Source: Ascidiaceihabitans sp039975415
GTDB lineage: Bacteria; Pseudomonadota; Alphaproteobacteria; Rhodobacterales; Rhodobacteraceae
Assembly: GCF_039975415.1 (NCBI RefSeq)
Contig: NZ_JBDWHD010000013.1
DNA length: 64,000 bases
Reading direction: 5' to 3' (one strand)
The position numbers and the translations under genes were made by a program. The notes under the pieces were generated by a model. The model saw nothing but the letters and a program-made list of their open reading frames with translations. It had not been told where the DNA came from and searched no databases. This document shows, in pieces, positions 42,080 through 49,728 of the stretch (positions are counted from its first letter, which is position 1; every line of letters starts with the position of its first letter).

Positions 42080-43501
42080 ATGGCCGATGCCCCCTTTTCT
42101 CCGTTCGAATCCGATCTGGACCGTGACGCCGCCTTGACCCATTTGCGCAGTGCAACAGCGGGCGCAGACGACGGAGAGCTGTTTTTGGAACGCCGCAGAT
42201 CGGAAGCTATGGTGTTCGACGATGGCCGTTTGAAAACCGCCAGCTACGACGCATCCGAAGGCTTCGGACTGCGTGCGGTGCGCGGCGATGTCGCAGGCTA
42301 TGCCCATTCAACGGAGATCTCCGAATCTGCACTAAAACGCGCAACCGAAACCGCGCGTCTGGCTGTGGGCGCTGGCGGTGGCACATGGGCAGACGCACCC
42401 CAGGCCACGAATGAACGGCTTTATACCGATGAAGACCCCATCGCGGGTGCTGCGTTCCCCGTAAAACTCGACACGCTGCGCGACATGGATGCCTTCGCCC
42501 GCGATCTTGATTCGCGCGTGGTTCAGGTCACGGCCAGCATTGCCGCCTCCCTGCAAGAGGTCGAGATTCTGCGCCCCGAAGGCACATCGGTGCGCGACGT
42601 GCGCCCGATGACCCGCGTGAATGTGTCGATCATCGTGGAACAAAACGGTCGCCGCGAATCCGGGTCAGCGGGCGGCGGTGGTCGTGTGGGGTTGGACGGC
42701 TTGCTGGACCCCACCGACTGGCAAGGCAAAATCCGCGAAGCGTTGCGCGTGGCTGTTGTGAACTTGGACGCGGTCCCTGCCCCTGCAGGCATCATGGACG
42801 TGGTGCTTGGCCCGGGCTGGCCGGGCATTCTGCTGCACGAAGCCATCGGGCACGGGCTTGAAGGGGACTTCAACCGCAAAGGCACCTCTGCGTTTGCAGG
42901 GCTGATGGGTCAACGGATCGCGGCCCCCGGCGTCACCGTTTTGGACGACGGCACGATTCCCGACCGTCGCGGATCAATCACTGTGGACGATGAAGGTACG
43001 CCTTCCGCCAAGAACACACTGATCGAGGACGGAATATTGGTCGGCTATATGCAAGACCGTCAAAACGCCCGCCTGATGGGTGTCAAAGCCACCGGAAACG
43101 GGCGCCGCGAAAGCTACGCCCATGCCCCGATGCCGCGCATGACCAACACCTACATGCTGGGGGGTGATGTGGCCCCCGGTGACATCGTAGCAGACCTGAA
43201 AGACGGCATTTATGCCGTTGGCTTTGGTGGCGGTCAGGTTGACATCACCAACGGCAAGTTTGTTTTCAGCTGCACGGAAGCTTACCGCGTGCGGAACGGC
43301 GTTGTGGGCGAGGCTGTGAATGGCGCGACGCTGATCGGGGATGGGGCCACCGCCCTGAAACATATCCGCGCGATCGGCAACGACATGGCGCTTGATCCCG
43401 GCATGGGCAACTGCGGCAAAGCAGGGCAATGGGTGCCAGTGGGCGTCGGCCAGCCTACTTTGATGATTGGCGGGCTCACGGTCGGAGGGTCAGCAGCTTA
43501 G
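42080..43501 (+). CDS. tldD: TldD-family metalloprotease subunit
   Basis: A 473-residue protein of the TldD/TldE pair, which degrades or matures peptides (e.g. microcin B17, CcdA). The zinc motif is HEAIGHGLEGDFN (HExxxH), followed in the C-terminal third by GGGQVDITNGKFVFSC and IGNDMALDPGMGNCGK. The partner tldE/pmbA is not in the window. AGGAA precedes the ATG. Being divergent from coxB is the common arrangement in Rhodobacterales. Confidence 0.96.
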   Translation: MADAPFSPFESDLDRDAALTHLRSATAGADDGELFLERRRSEAMVFDDGRLKTASYDASEGFGLRAVRGDVAGYAHSTEISESALKRATETARLAVGAGGGTWADAPQATNERLYTDEDPIAGAAFPVKLDTLRDMDAFARDLDSRVVQVTASIAASLQEVEILRPEGTSVRDVRPMTRVNVSIIVEQNGRRESGSAGGGGRVGLDGLLDPTDWQGKIREALRVAVVNLDAVPAPAGIMDVVLGPGWPGILLHEAIGHGLEGDFNRKGTSAFAGLMGQRIAAPGVTVLDDGTIPDRRGSITVDDEGTPSAKNTLIEDGILVGYMQDRQNARLMGVKATGNGRRESYAHAPMPRMTNTYMLGGDVAPGDIVADLKDGIYAVGFGGGQVDITNGKFVFSCTEAYRVRNGVVGEAVNGATLIGDGATALKHIRAIGNDMALDPGMGNCGKAGQWVPVGVGQPTLMIGGLTVGGSAA

Positions 43502-43570
43502 GGTCCTGACCCTAAGCCCCAACTGTCTTAGCGCAGGCCGCACCGCGAAGGTTGACAGAAGTGTGTAACC

Positions 43571-43601
43571 AAATCTAAAAATATCCAACATTTTTAGATT
43601 T
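43571..43601. promoter_or_regulatory. perfect inverted repeat, putative GntR operator
   Basis: AAATCTAAAAAT (43571-43582) and ATTTTTAGATTT (43590-43601) form a perfect 12-base palindrome with a seven-base spacer, ending 11 bases before the gntR start. Position and symmetry fit an autoregulatory operator. A role as the tldD terminator is less likely because the stem is A/T-rich and no T-run follows. Confidence 0.55.
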
Positions 43602-43612
43602 GCGGTACATAA

Positions 43613-44278
43613 ATGATCTTCACCAGCAAGAAATCCGACGACAGCACCATCGTTGATCTGCTGGCGTCATCCTTGCGGCGCGACATTGCATTTGGGACGC
43701 TGTTGCCGGACCAAAAGCTAAAAATTAACGAATTGCGCACCCGCTATGGCGGATCAAACCATTCCATGCGGGAAACGCTGCGCATTTTATCGACCGAGGG
43801 TCTGGTAGAAGCCACGGCGCAACGCGGTTTTCGTGTCACCTCAGCCACCGAAGACGATGTACGCGATATTCAACTGGTCCGGGTCGAGGTCGAAAAAGTG
43901 GCTTTGGCCCGCGCCATCGCTTTGGGCGACGTGGCCTGGGAGGGGCGCGTTATGGCAGCGCATCACGCATTGCAAAAAGCCGAAAGCATGGCTGCAACCG
44001 ATCCCGATGATCTGGTGGCCTTGGAATGGGACGAAGCCTGCCGTGCGTTTTCCTATGCGCTGTTACAAGCCTGCGACAGCCCGCGCCTTATTGATTTGCA
44101 CCGTAAATTCTTTGACCAAAGCCGGCGGTTCCGGTTGGCCCAAATGCGCGAAGGGCGACTAGACTGGACGGCCCGCAGGCTGCGCCAAAAAGGGCTGCTG
44201 GATGCAGTGTTGTCGCGCAATGAAACGGATGCGCTGCGCCTTTTACAAGACGATGTCGAGGCAGAGCTGCGACATTAA
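43613..44278 (+). CDS. GntR-family regulator (FadR/FCD subgroup)
   Basis: A 221-residue regulator with an N-terminal winged helix (LLPDQKLKINELRTRYGGSNHSMRETLRILSTEGLVEATAQRGF, in pieces) and a C-terminal all-helical FCD ligand domain with the metal/ligand region (LEWDEACRAFSYALLQAC, then RLIDLHRKFFDQSRRF). It lies just upstream of the NMT1-type transporter operon in the same direction, so it probably controls those genes in response to the imported compound or a derivative. Confidence 0.9.
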   Translation: MIFTSKKSDDSTIVDLLASSLRRDIAFGTLLPDQKLKINELRTRYGGSNHSMRETLRILSTEGLVEATAQRGFRVTSATEDDVRDIQLVRVEVEKVALARAIALGDVAWEGRVMAAHHALQKAESMAATDPDDLVALEWDEACRAFSYALLQACDSPRLIDLHRKFFDQSRRFRLAQMREGRLDWTARRLRQKGLLDAVLSRNETDALRLLQDDVEAELRH

Positions 44279-44316
44279 TCAAAACGCAAAACAAGTGATC
44301 AATCTGGGAGGATAAC

Positions 44317-45330
44317 ATGACACTATTCAATCGCCGAAAGGCACTGGCCCTGATGGGCGGCACAGTTGCGGCTTCGGGGCTGGCGGCCCCTGCTTTGGCC
44401 GCGAACAAAAAGATCAAAGTGGGTGCATTGCGCTTTACATCCCACTCCGGCAATTTTGTAGGCTACGAGCGCGGCTATTTCGCCGAAGCCGGTCTGGATG
44501 TTGAATTCGAATTTTTCCAAGCGGCCCAACCCATGGCCGTGGCCATTGCGTCAGGGGATGTGGATTATGCGGTCACGGCTGTGTCCGGCGGTCTGATCAA
44601 TTTGGCCGAAAAAGGTGCCATTAAGGTGATTGGCGGCGCTTTAAGCGAAGAGGCGGGCATCGACGGGCAAAAATACCTGATTTCCGATGCGTCCTATCAG
44701 GCGGGTATCACATCGCTGAAAGATCTGGATGGCAAGGCCTACGCGGTGACCCAAGCCGGGTCATCCTTCCATTACATGGGATCTAAGATGGCTGCCGCAG
44801 AAGGCATTGATCTGCGCTTTACCCCCTTGCAAAAGGTCGGCGCGATCATTGGCGCGATGAAGTCCGGCCAAGTGGACGCATGGTCCATCGTTCCGCATAT
44901 CGCCAAGCCACTGGCCAAGGCGGGCGCATGGCATATGGTTGGCAATGTTTCGGACTATATACCAGACTATCAGGTCACGACCGTTTTCACCTCGGCCAAG
45001 AATGCCGCAGATGAACGCGGCATGACCGAAAGCTTCCTTGCGGGCTTTTCCAAGGGTGTTGATGATTACGCCGCGGCGATGATCGATGGCACGGCGGATC
45101 AGAATGCCATGATCGATCTGATCCACAAATATGTCTACACGGACCGCGAACGGGCAAAAGCTGCACCGTCCATCGTCAATGGCACGATGCGGATCAACAA
45201 AGGCGCAGCGCTGAACATCGCATCGATCAAGGACCAGCTTGCTTGGTTCCAGTCCGAGGGTCTGGTGGACGCGGATATTTCCATCGAACAGCTGGTTGAC
45301 CCGTCCTACGTGGACATGATTGGCGCTTGA
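44317..45330 (+). CDS. ABC transporter substrate-binding protein (NMT1/SsuA type)
   Basis: A 337-residue periplasmic binding protein. The signal peptide contains twin Arg (NRRKALALMGG, then AAPALA), so Tat export is possible. The body begins IKVGALRFTSHSGNFVGYERGYFAEAGLDVEF (in pieces), typical of NMT1/THI5-like proteins that bind thiamine precursors, taurine, sulfonates, nitrate or similar small molecules. It heads a three-gene ABC operon. The ligand cannot be read directly. Confidence 0.9.
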   Translation: MTLFNRRKALALMGGTVAASGLAAPALAANKKIKVGALRFTSHSGNFVGYERGYFAEAGLDVEFEFFQAAQPMAVAIASGDVDYAVTAVSGGLINLAEKGAIKVIGGALSEEAGIDGQKYLISDASYQAGITSLKDLDGKAYAVTQAGSSFHYMGSKMAAAEGIDLRFTPLQKVGAIIGAMKSGQVDAWSIVPHIAKPLAKAGAWHMVGNVSDYIPDYQVTTVFTSAKNAADERGMTESFLAGFSKGVDDYAAAMIDGTADQNAMIDLIHKYVYTDRERAKAAPSIVNGTMRINKGAALNIASIKDQLAWFQSEGLVDADISIEQLVDPSYVDMIGA

Positions 45331-45393
45331 TCACCATATCACCACTGGGGCCTGCATCACGCGGGCCCCGGTTTCACTTGTGAAGGGTCCCAA

Positions 45394-46161
45394 ATGGACA
45401 TTCGGTTGGACGGCATTGGCCATTTCTATGATGATTTCGAAGTTATGCGAGACATCTCGCTGGACATTCCAAGCGGTCAGATCGTGTGTATCGTTGGCCC
45501 GTCCGGTTGCGGAAAATCGACCTTGTTGCGCTTTATTGGTGGGCTGGAGCGCCCCCAAAAGGGCCGTGTCCTGCAGGTGGGGGACGCACCGCAGGGATGC
45601 CTGAACCCATTGACCTATATCTTTCAGGATTTCGCCCTGCTGCCGTGGCGGTCGGTGGCGGGCAATATTTCTTTGGTGCTTGAGGATCACGGGATCAAAG
45701 GGGCTGCGGCCAAAACAATTATCGCAGATGTCTTGGCGCGTACCAAATTGACGGATTTCGCAGGGGCGCTGCCCAAGCAACTGTCAGGCGGAATGAAGCA
45801 ACGCGTGGCCATTGCCCGCGCACTTGCAGTGAACCCGGCCGTGATGCTGATGGACGAACCGCTGTCGGCATTAGACAGCCAGACCCGCGAACTGCTGATG
45901 GACGATCTGGTTGAACTTTGGACCCGCCAGCCGTTTACAGCCGTCTATGTCACACACAATTTGGCCGAAGCCGTGCGCCTAGGCCACAAAGTCGTGGTCC
46001 TGTCACGCCGTCCGGGACAAATCCGCGAAATCGTGGACATCGACAAACCCCTGTCCCAGCGTGAATTCGGCGATGCCGATCTAGACCGCGCCCAAAAACA
46101 ACTTTGGCAGTTGATGCGCGACGAAGCGCGCGCTGCCGATCAGGAGCTGCTGCATGGATAA
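45394..46161 (+). CDS. ABC transporter ATP-binding protein (SsuB/TauB/NrtD type)
   Basis: A 255-residue ATPase with Walker A GPSGCGKST, the Q-loop FQDFALLPWRSV, signature LSGGMKQRVAIARAL, Walker B VMLMDEPLSALD and the switch His in VYVTHNLAEAV. The LPWRSV Q-loop is typical of the nitrate/sulfonate/taurine/thiamine-precursor importer subfamily. It overlaps the permease gene by eight bases. Confidence 0.95.
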   Translation: MDIRLDGIGHFYDDFEVMRDISLDIPSGQIVCIVGPSGCGKSTLLRFIGGLERPQKGRVLQVGDAPQGCLNPLTYIFQDFALLPWRSVAGNISLVLEDHGIKGAAAKTIIADVLARTKLTDFAGALPKQLSGGMKQRVAIARALAVNPAVMLMDEPLSALDSQTRELLMDDLVELWTRQPFTAVYVTHNLAEAVRLGHKVVVLSRRPGQIREIVDIDKPLSQREFGDADLDRAQKQLWQLMRDEARAADQELLHG

Positions 46162-46948
46162 TGCCGGAAAATCAGTTGCGTTTCGGGGCGGTGGTTTCGC
46201 ACCGCAATCGCGCCGTTGGGTGGGTGTTGCGGTCTTTGTGGCGCTGATCCTTTTGACGGAATGGGGCACACGCGCAGGCTGGATTTCGTCGCTGTCCTTG
46301 CCCCGCCCGTCGGATGTTCTGGACACATTTCACCAACTTTATGACAGCGGTTTGCTGTTCAAGCACCTGTTCCCCAGCCTGTCACGTCTGTTTGTCGGCG
46401 CGTTGATCGGCGCCAGCGTCGGCATCAGTGTCGGCATCCTGATCGGTCTGTTTTCTTATGTGCGCTCAGGTCTTGTGCCTTTGGTCGCGGCCATTTTTCC
46501 GATCCCCAAGATCGCACTTTTGCCGCTGTTTGTGATCTGGTTTGGCATTGGAGAAGGGTCAAAATACGCTTTGATCGCCTTTGGCACCTTCACCCCTACC
46601 GTGGTCGCAACCTATGGCGCGGTTGATAATGTAGACCGCACCTTGATCCGCATGGGCCAAAGCTTTGGGCTGTCTTGGTGGTCGATTGTGCGCAAGATCG
46701 TTCTGCCCGGGGCCATGCCGGGCATTCTGTCCGGTCTCAGGATCAGCTTGGCGATTGCCATTATCCTGTTGGTTGCAGCCGAAATGCTTGGGGCTGAATA
46801 CGGCATCGGGGCCTATATCCTTGAGGCGGGATCGCTGTACGATCTTGAACGGTTGTTTGCAGGGGTTGTGATCTTGTCCTTGCTTGGGGTTTTGATCAGT
46901 GCCGTGATTGGCGTGTTCGAGCGGCGATTGCTGGGGTGGCGCACGTAA
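46154..46948 (+). CDS. ABC transporter permease (SsuC/TauC type)
   Basis: A 264-residue inner-membrane permease with about six spans. The cytoplasmic coupling loop is GQSFGLSWWSIVRKIVLPGAMPGILSGLRISL (in pieces), matching the EAA motif of the BPD_transp_1 family. FPIPKIALLPLFVIWFGIGE is the characteristic subfamily block. With the two preceding genes it makes a complete importer. Its stop is four bases from the convergent MFS gene stop. Confidence 0.94.
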   Translation: MDNAGKSVAFRGGGFAPQSRRWVGVAVFVALILLTEWGTRAGWISSLSLPRPSDVLDTFHQLYDSGLLFKHLFPSLSRLFVGALIGASVGISVGILIGLFSYVRSGLVPLVAAIFPIPKIALLPLFVIWFGIGEGSKYALIAFGTFTPTVVATYGAVDNVDRTLIRMGQSFGLSWWSIVRKIVLPGAMPGILSGLRISLAIAIILLVAAEMLGAEYGIGAYILEAGSLYDLERLFAGVVILSLLGVLISAVIGVFERRLLGWRT

Positions 46949-46952
46949 AGCT

Positions 46953-48155
46953 TTAATGCGCTTTAAGTGATCTGTAGCTTTTGACACTGCGTAGGCCGCT
47001 GAACACCGACACCAGAAAAGACGCGGCAAAAGCGGCAACCACCACAAACAGGCCTGCCTTGGCCCCGAAACCGCCCGCGACCATCCCCCCTGCAAGTGCG
47101 CCAAGGGGTCTAACGCCATAAATCGCTGTCTGAATGACCGCATTGACCCGCCCAAGCATCGCAGGTGGTGTCACACTCTGGCGCACAGAGTTTTGGGCGA
47201 TCAGCCACATAGATGGCCCGAACCCAAGCAACAGAAAACAAGCGTACAGCCAGATATCGGACGTCGCGGGCCCGATCATGGTCAGACCAAGGGCCGCAAG
47301 AACTGAACTTCCCGGCCCAAAAAGCAAAATAATAGACGGGGCAATCCGGTCCAGAATGCGCCCCGCCAGCCATGATCCAAAGACCGCGGCCAGCCCCAAC
47401 GCCGATAACGCAAACCCGAATGCCCCCGGCGCGAACCCGTAGATGTCACGGATCACCGGAACCAATGTGACAAGAAGGGCTGCAAAAGCCAAATTCCAGA
47501 AAATTGCACATAGTGAAATCGGCAGCAAAAGCCGATGGCGCAACGCATAACGGCCCCCATCGAATATCTGCGACAAAACTGAACCTTGTTGCTTTGGAAT
47601 GACATCAAACCGGGGCAAGGTTATCGACAAACCGAACGCGCACAGCGACCCAAAGCACGCGGCGGCAAACATCACCCAAGCAGGCGCTTCGCTGACGACC
47701 AGCCCGACGACGAGGGGTACGGCAAAAGAACACAAGGCACGCGGGATTTCGACAGCGGCATTCGCACGCGCAAGGTTCCCTGCCCCAACGGCACGCGGCA
47801 ATATCGACAATGCCGTCAAACCGAACAGAACCACGCCGAATCCCGCGACAGTTATCGCCACCCCGAACCAGACAACCGATCCGGACAAAATGGCAAATAC
47901 CGCCCCGGCAAAGCCTGCAAAAGACGTCATTGCAGACAGCGCCGCCAACGTACGAAGATCTTTCTGGTCGATCAGGATCCCAAACGGAATTGATCCCAGC
48001 AGATGGGCCATGGATTGGCATGCAACCAAAACTCCGATCATTTGTGATGAAGCCCCGAACGCCAAAGCCGCGATAAGCGGGACAGAAACGTTTGCGATTT
48101 GATCAGAAAAATGAGTGCCATAGGCAGCCCCAGATAAGCGATGAAGTGTCGTCAC
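46953..48155 (-). CDS. major facilitator superfamily transporter
   Basis: A 400-residue membrane protein with about 12 hydrophobic segments. The loop after the second span (SIPFGILIDQKDLRTL) resembles the MFS G-x-x-x-D-R motif. The C-terminal half holds FGPSMWLIAQNSVRQSVTPPAMLGRVNAVIQ (in pieces), typical of enterobactin-exporter/drug-efflux-like MFS members. There is no good ATG; a GTG at 48155 with AGGAG eight bases upstream was chosen, and a TTG at 48158 is also possible. Substrate unknown. Confidence 0.87.
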   Translation of the reverse strand: MTTLHRLSGAAYGTHFSDQIANVSVPLIAALAFGASSQMIGVLVACQSMAHLLGSIPFGILIDQKDLRTLAALSAMTSFAGFAGAVFAILSGSVVWFGVAITVAGFGVVLFGLTALSILPRAVGAGNLARANAAVEIPRALCSFAVPLVVGLVVSEAPAWVMFAAACFGSLCAFGLSITLPRFDVIPKQQGSVLSQIFDGGRYALRHRLLLPISLCAIFWNLAFAALLVTLVPVIRDIYGFAPGAFGFALSALGLAAVFGSWLAGRILDRIAPSIILLFGPGSSVLAALGLTMIGPATSDIWLYACFLLLGFGPSMWLIAQNSVRQSVTPPAMLGRVNAVIQTAIYGVRPLGALAGGMVAGGFGAKAGLFVVVAAFAASFLVSVFSGLRSVKSYRSLKAH

Positions 48156-48428
48156 CAAAATTGCTCCTGCAGTTTTTGGTGATGCATAGGCTTGCCAAGA
48201 TTTCGAAGCGACCCGTTTCCTGCGCAATGGCGCTGACCGATGTATTTGATCTGTTTTGGGGTGTGGTTTTAGTTTTACGTGGTTTTAGGTTTTCCGCTCA
48301 TGACCCAAGCAACAATCAGAGATTGAACCAACAAAAAAGACAGTATCCCCATAAATAGTGAGGATTTCGTTCACCTGCTGTTAACCACCCTATCGCTATA
48401 CAAGGTACAGCAACGGACGGAGCTACGG

Positions 48429-49580
48429 ATGACTGACCAAGGATTTACTCCTTCTTCCACTCACCCCCCACTCCCACCCACCTCGGAAGTTGACCAGTTT
48501 CATCGTCTCCGTCTGTTGCGATCCCGCCGGGTCGGCATCTCTACATACAAACGCCTGCTGATTGAACACGGCACTGCGCAAAACGCGCTGGCCGCGCTGC
48601 CCGAGGTAGCGCGTGCCGCCGGCGTTTCCGGCTATCAACTATGCCCCGAAGGCGTGATCCACGCAGAAATGCGCGCGGCACGCGATTTTGGCGCGGTTCT
48701 GGTGGATCATCGGCATCCCGCCTACCCGTCTTCACTGGCCGAATTGGATGACGCGCCCCCCTTTTTGTGGACGCTGGGCGACGTATCCATTTTGCAAAAG
48801 CCCATGATTGCAATGGTCGGAGCACGCAATGCGTCGTCGCTTGGCACCCGCATGGCCAAAAAGCTGGCCGCCGACCTGGGCGAAGTCGGATATGTTGTGG
48901 TGTCAGGACTTGCCCGCGGCGTTGATGCAGCCGCGCATTTGGCCGCATTGCCGACTGGCACAGTCGCCGTGCAAGCGGGTGGGGTCGATGTGATGTATCC
49001 CGCCGAAAACACCGAACTGGCCTTGGGCATCGCCCAACAGGGCTTGCGTGTAAGCGAAATGCCGATGGGACAACAACCGATGGCGCGGCATTTTCCAATG
49101 CGCAACAGGATCATTTCGGGACTGGCGCAGGCCACGATCGTGGTGGAAGCCGCCGCAAAATCAGGCAGTTTGATTACGGCTCGTGACGCTTTGGACCAAG
49201 GGCGCGACGTGCTGGCGGTGCCGGGGCATCCTTTTGACGCCCGCGCGTCGGGTTGCAACATGCTGATCCGCGATGGGGCCACATTGGTGCGCGGGGCCGA
49301 TGATGTGCTGGCCGCATTGGCGCCTTTGTGCCAATCGCCCTCACGACAAGCCGAATTGCCCCTTGCCGCCGAAGAAACGCCGCCCAAACAACCCGGCCTG
49401 CGGGATACATCCGCCTTGCATATGCAGATTCTGGACCGCCTTGGCCCTGCCCCCATGGCCGAAGACCAATTGATCCGCGACATTGCAGTCCCTGCGTCTC
49501 AAATCACGCCGGTTTTGGTGTCGCTTGAACTGGACGGGCAAATCCAACGACGCCAAGGTGGCCTTCTGACCAAAGCGTAG
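48429..49580 (+). CDS. dprA: DNA-processing protein DprA
   Basis: It loads RecA onto incoming single-stranded DNA in natural transformation, and in some Rhodobacterales in gene-transfer-agent uptake. The 383-residue protein has an N-terminal helical region, the Rossmann-fold core (MVGARNASSLGTRMA, VSGLARGVDAAAHLAAL, AGGVDVMYPAEN, RNRIISGLA, GSLITARDALDQGRDVLAVPG in pieces) and a C-terminal winged-helix DprA domain (from about 315). It is complete. Confidence 0.95.
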   Translation: MTDQGFTPSSTHPPLPPTSEVDQFHRLRLLRSRRVGISTYKRLLIEHGTAQNALAALPEVARAAGVSGYQLCPEGVIHAEMRAARDFGAVLVDHRHPAYPSSLAELDDAPPFLWTLGDVSILQKPMIAMVGARNASSLGTRMAKKLAADLGEVGYVVVSGLARGVDAAAHLAALPTGTVAVQAGGVDVMYPAENTELALGIAQQGLRVSEMPMGQQPMARHFPMRNRIISGLAQATIVVEAAAKSGSLITARDALDQGRDVLAVPGHPFDARASGCNMLIRDGATLVRGADDVLAALAPLCQSPSRQAELPLAAEETPPKQPGLRDTSALHMQILDRLGPAPMAEDQLIRDIAVPASQITPVLVSLELDGQIQRRQGGLLTKA

Positions 49581-49650
49581 GATCACAGCAATTTCTTGGG
49601 GCAAATCGGGGCAAATCCACCTGCGACATCATCAGCATCGCGCGGCTTGG

Positions 49651-49679
49651 TTGACAATAAAAGCTTGCACCCCACATCT
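49651..49679 (+). promoter_or_regulatory. possible sigma-70-type promoter of topA
   Basis: TTGACA (49651-49656) is followed after 17 bases by ACATCT (49674-49679), a weak -10. It lies 50 bases upstream of the topA ATG. The -35 match is exact, the -10 is not. Confidence 0.4.
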
Positions 49680-49728
49680 TGCGCAGCCATAGACGCCCTG
49701 AAATCTAGCCTAAAAGGTGCCTTAATAC

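Noticed and set aside
43571..43601. The gntR-upstream palindrome as an intrinsic terminator of tldD
   Set aside because: The stem is almost all A/T, with no T-run after it. Operator is the better reading.
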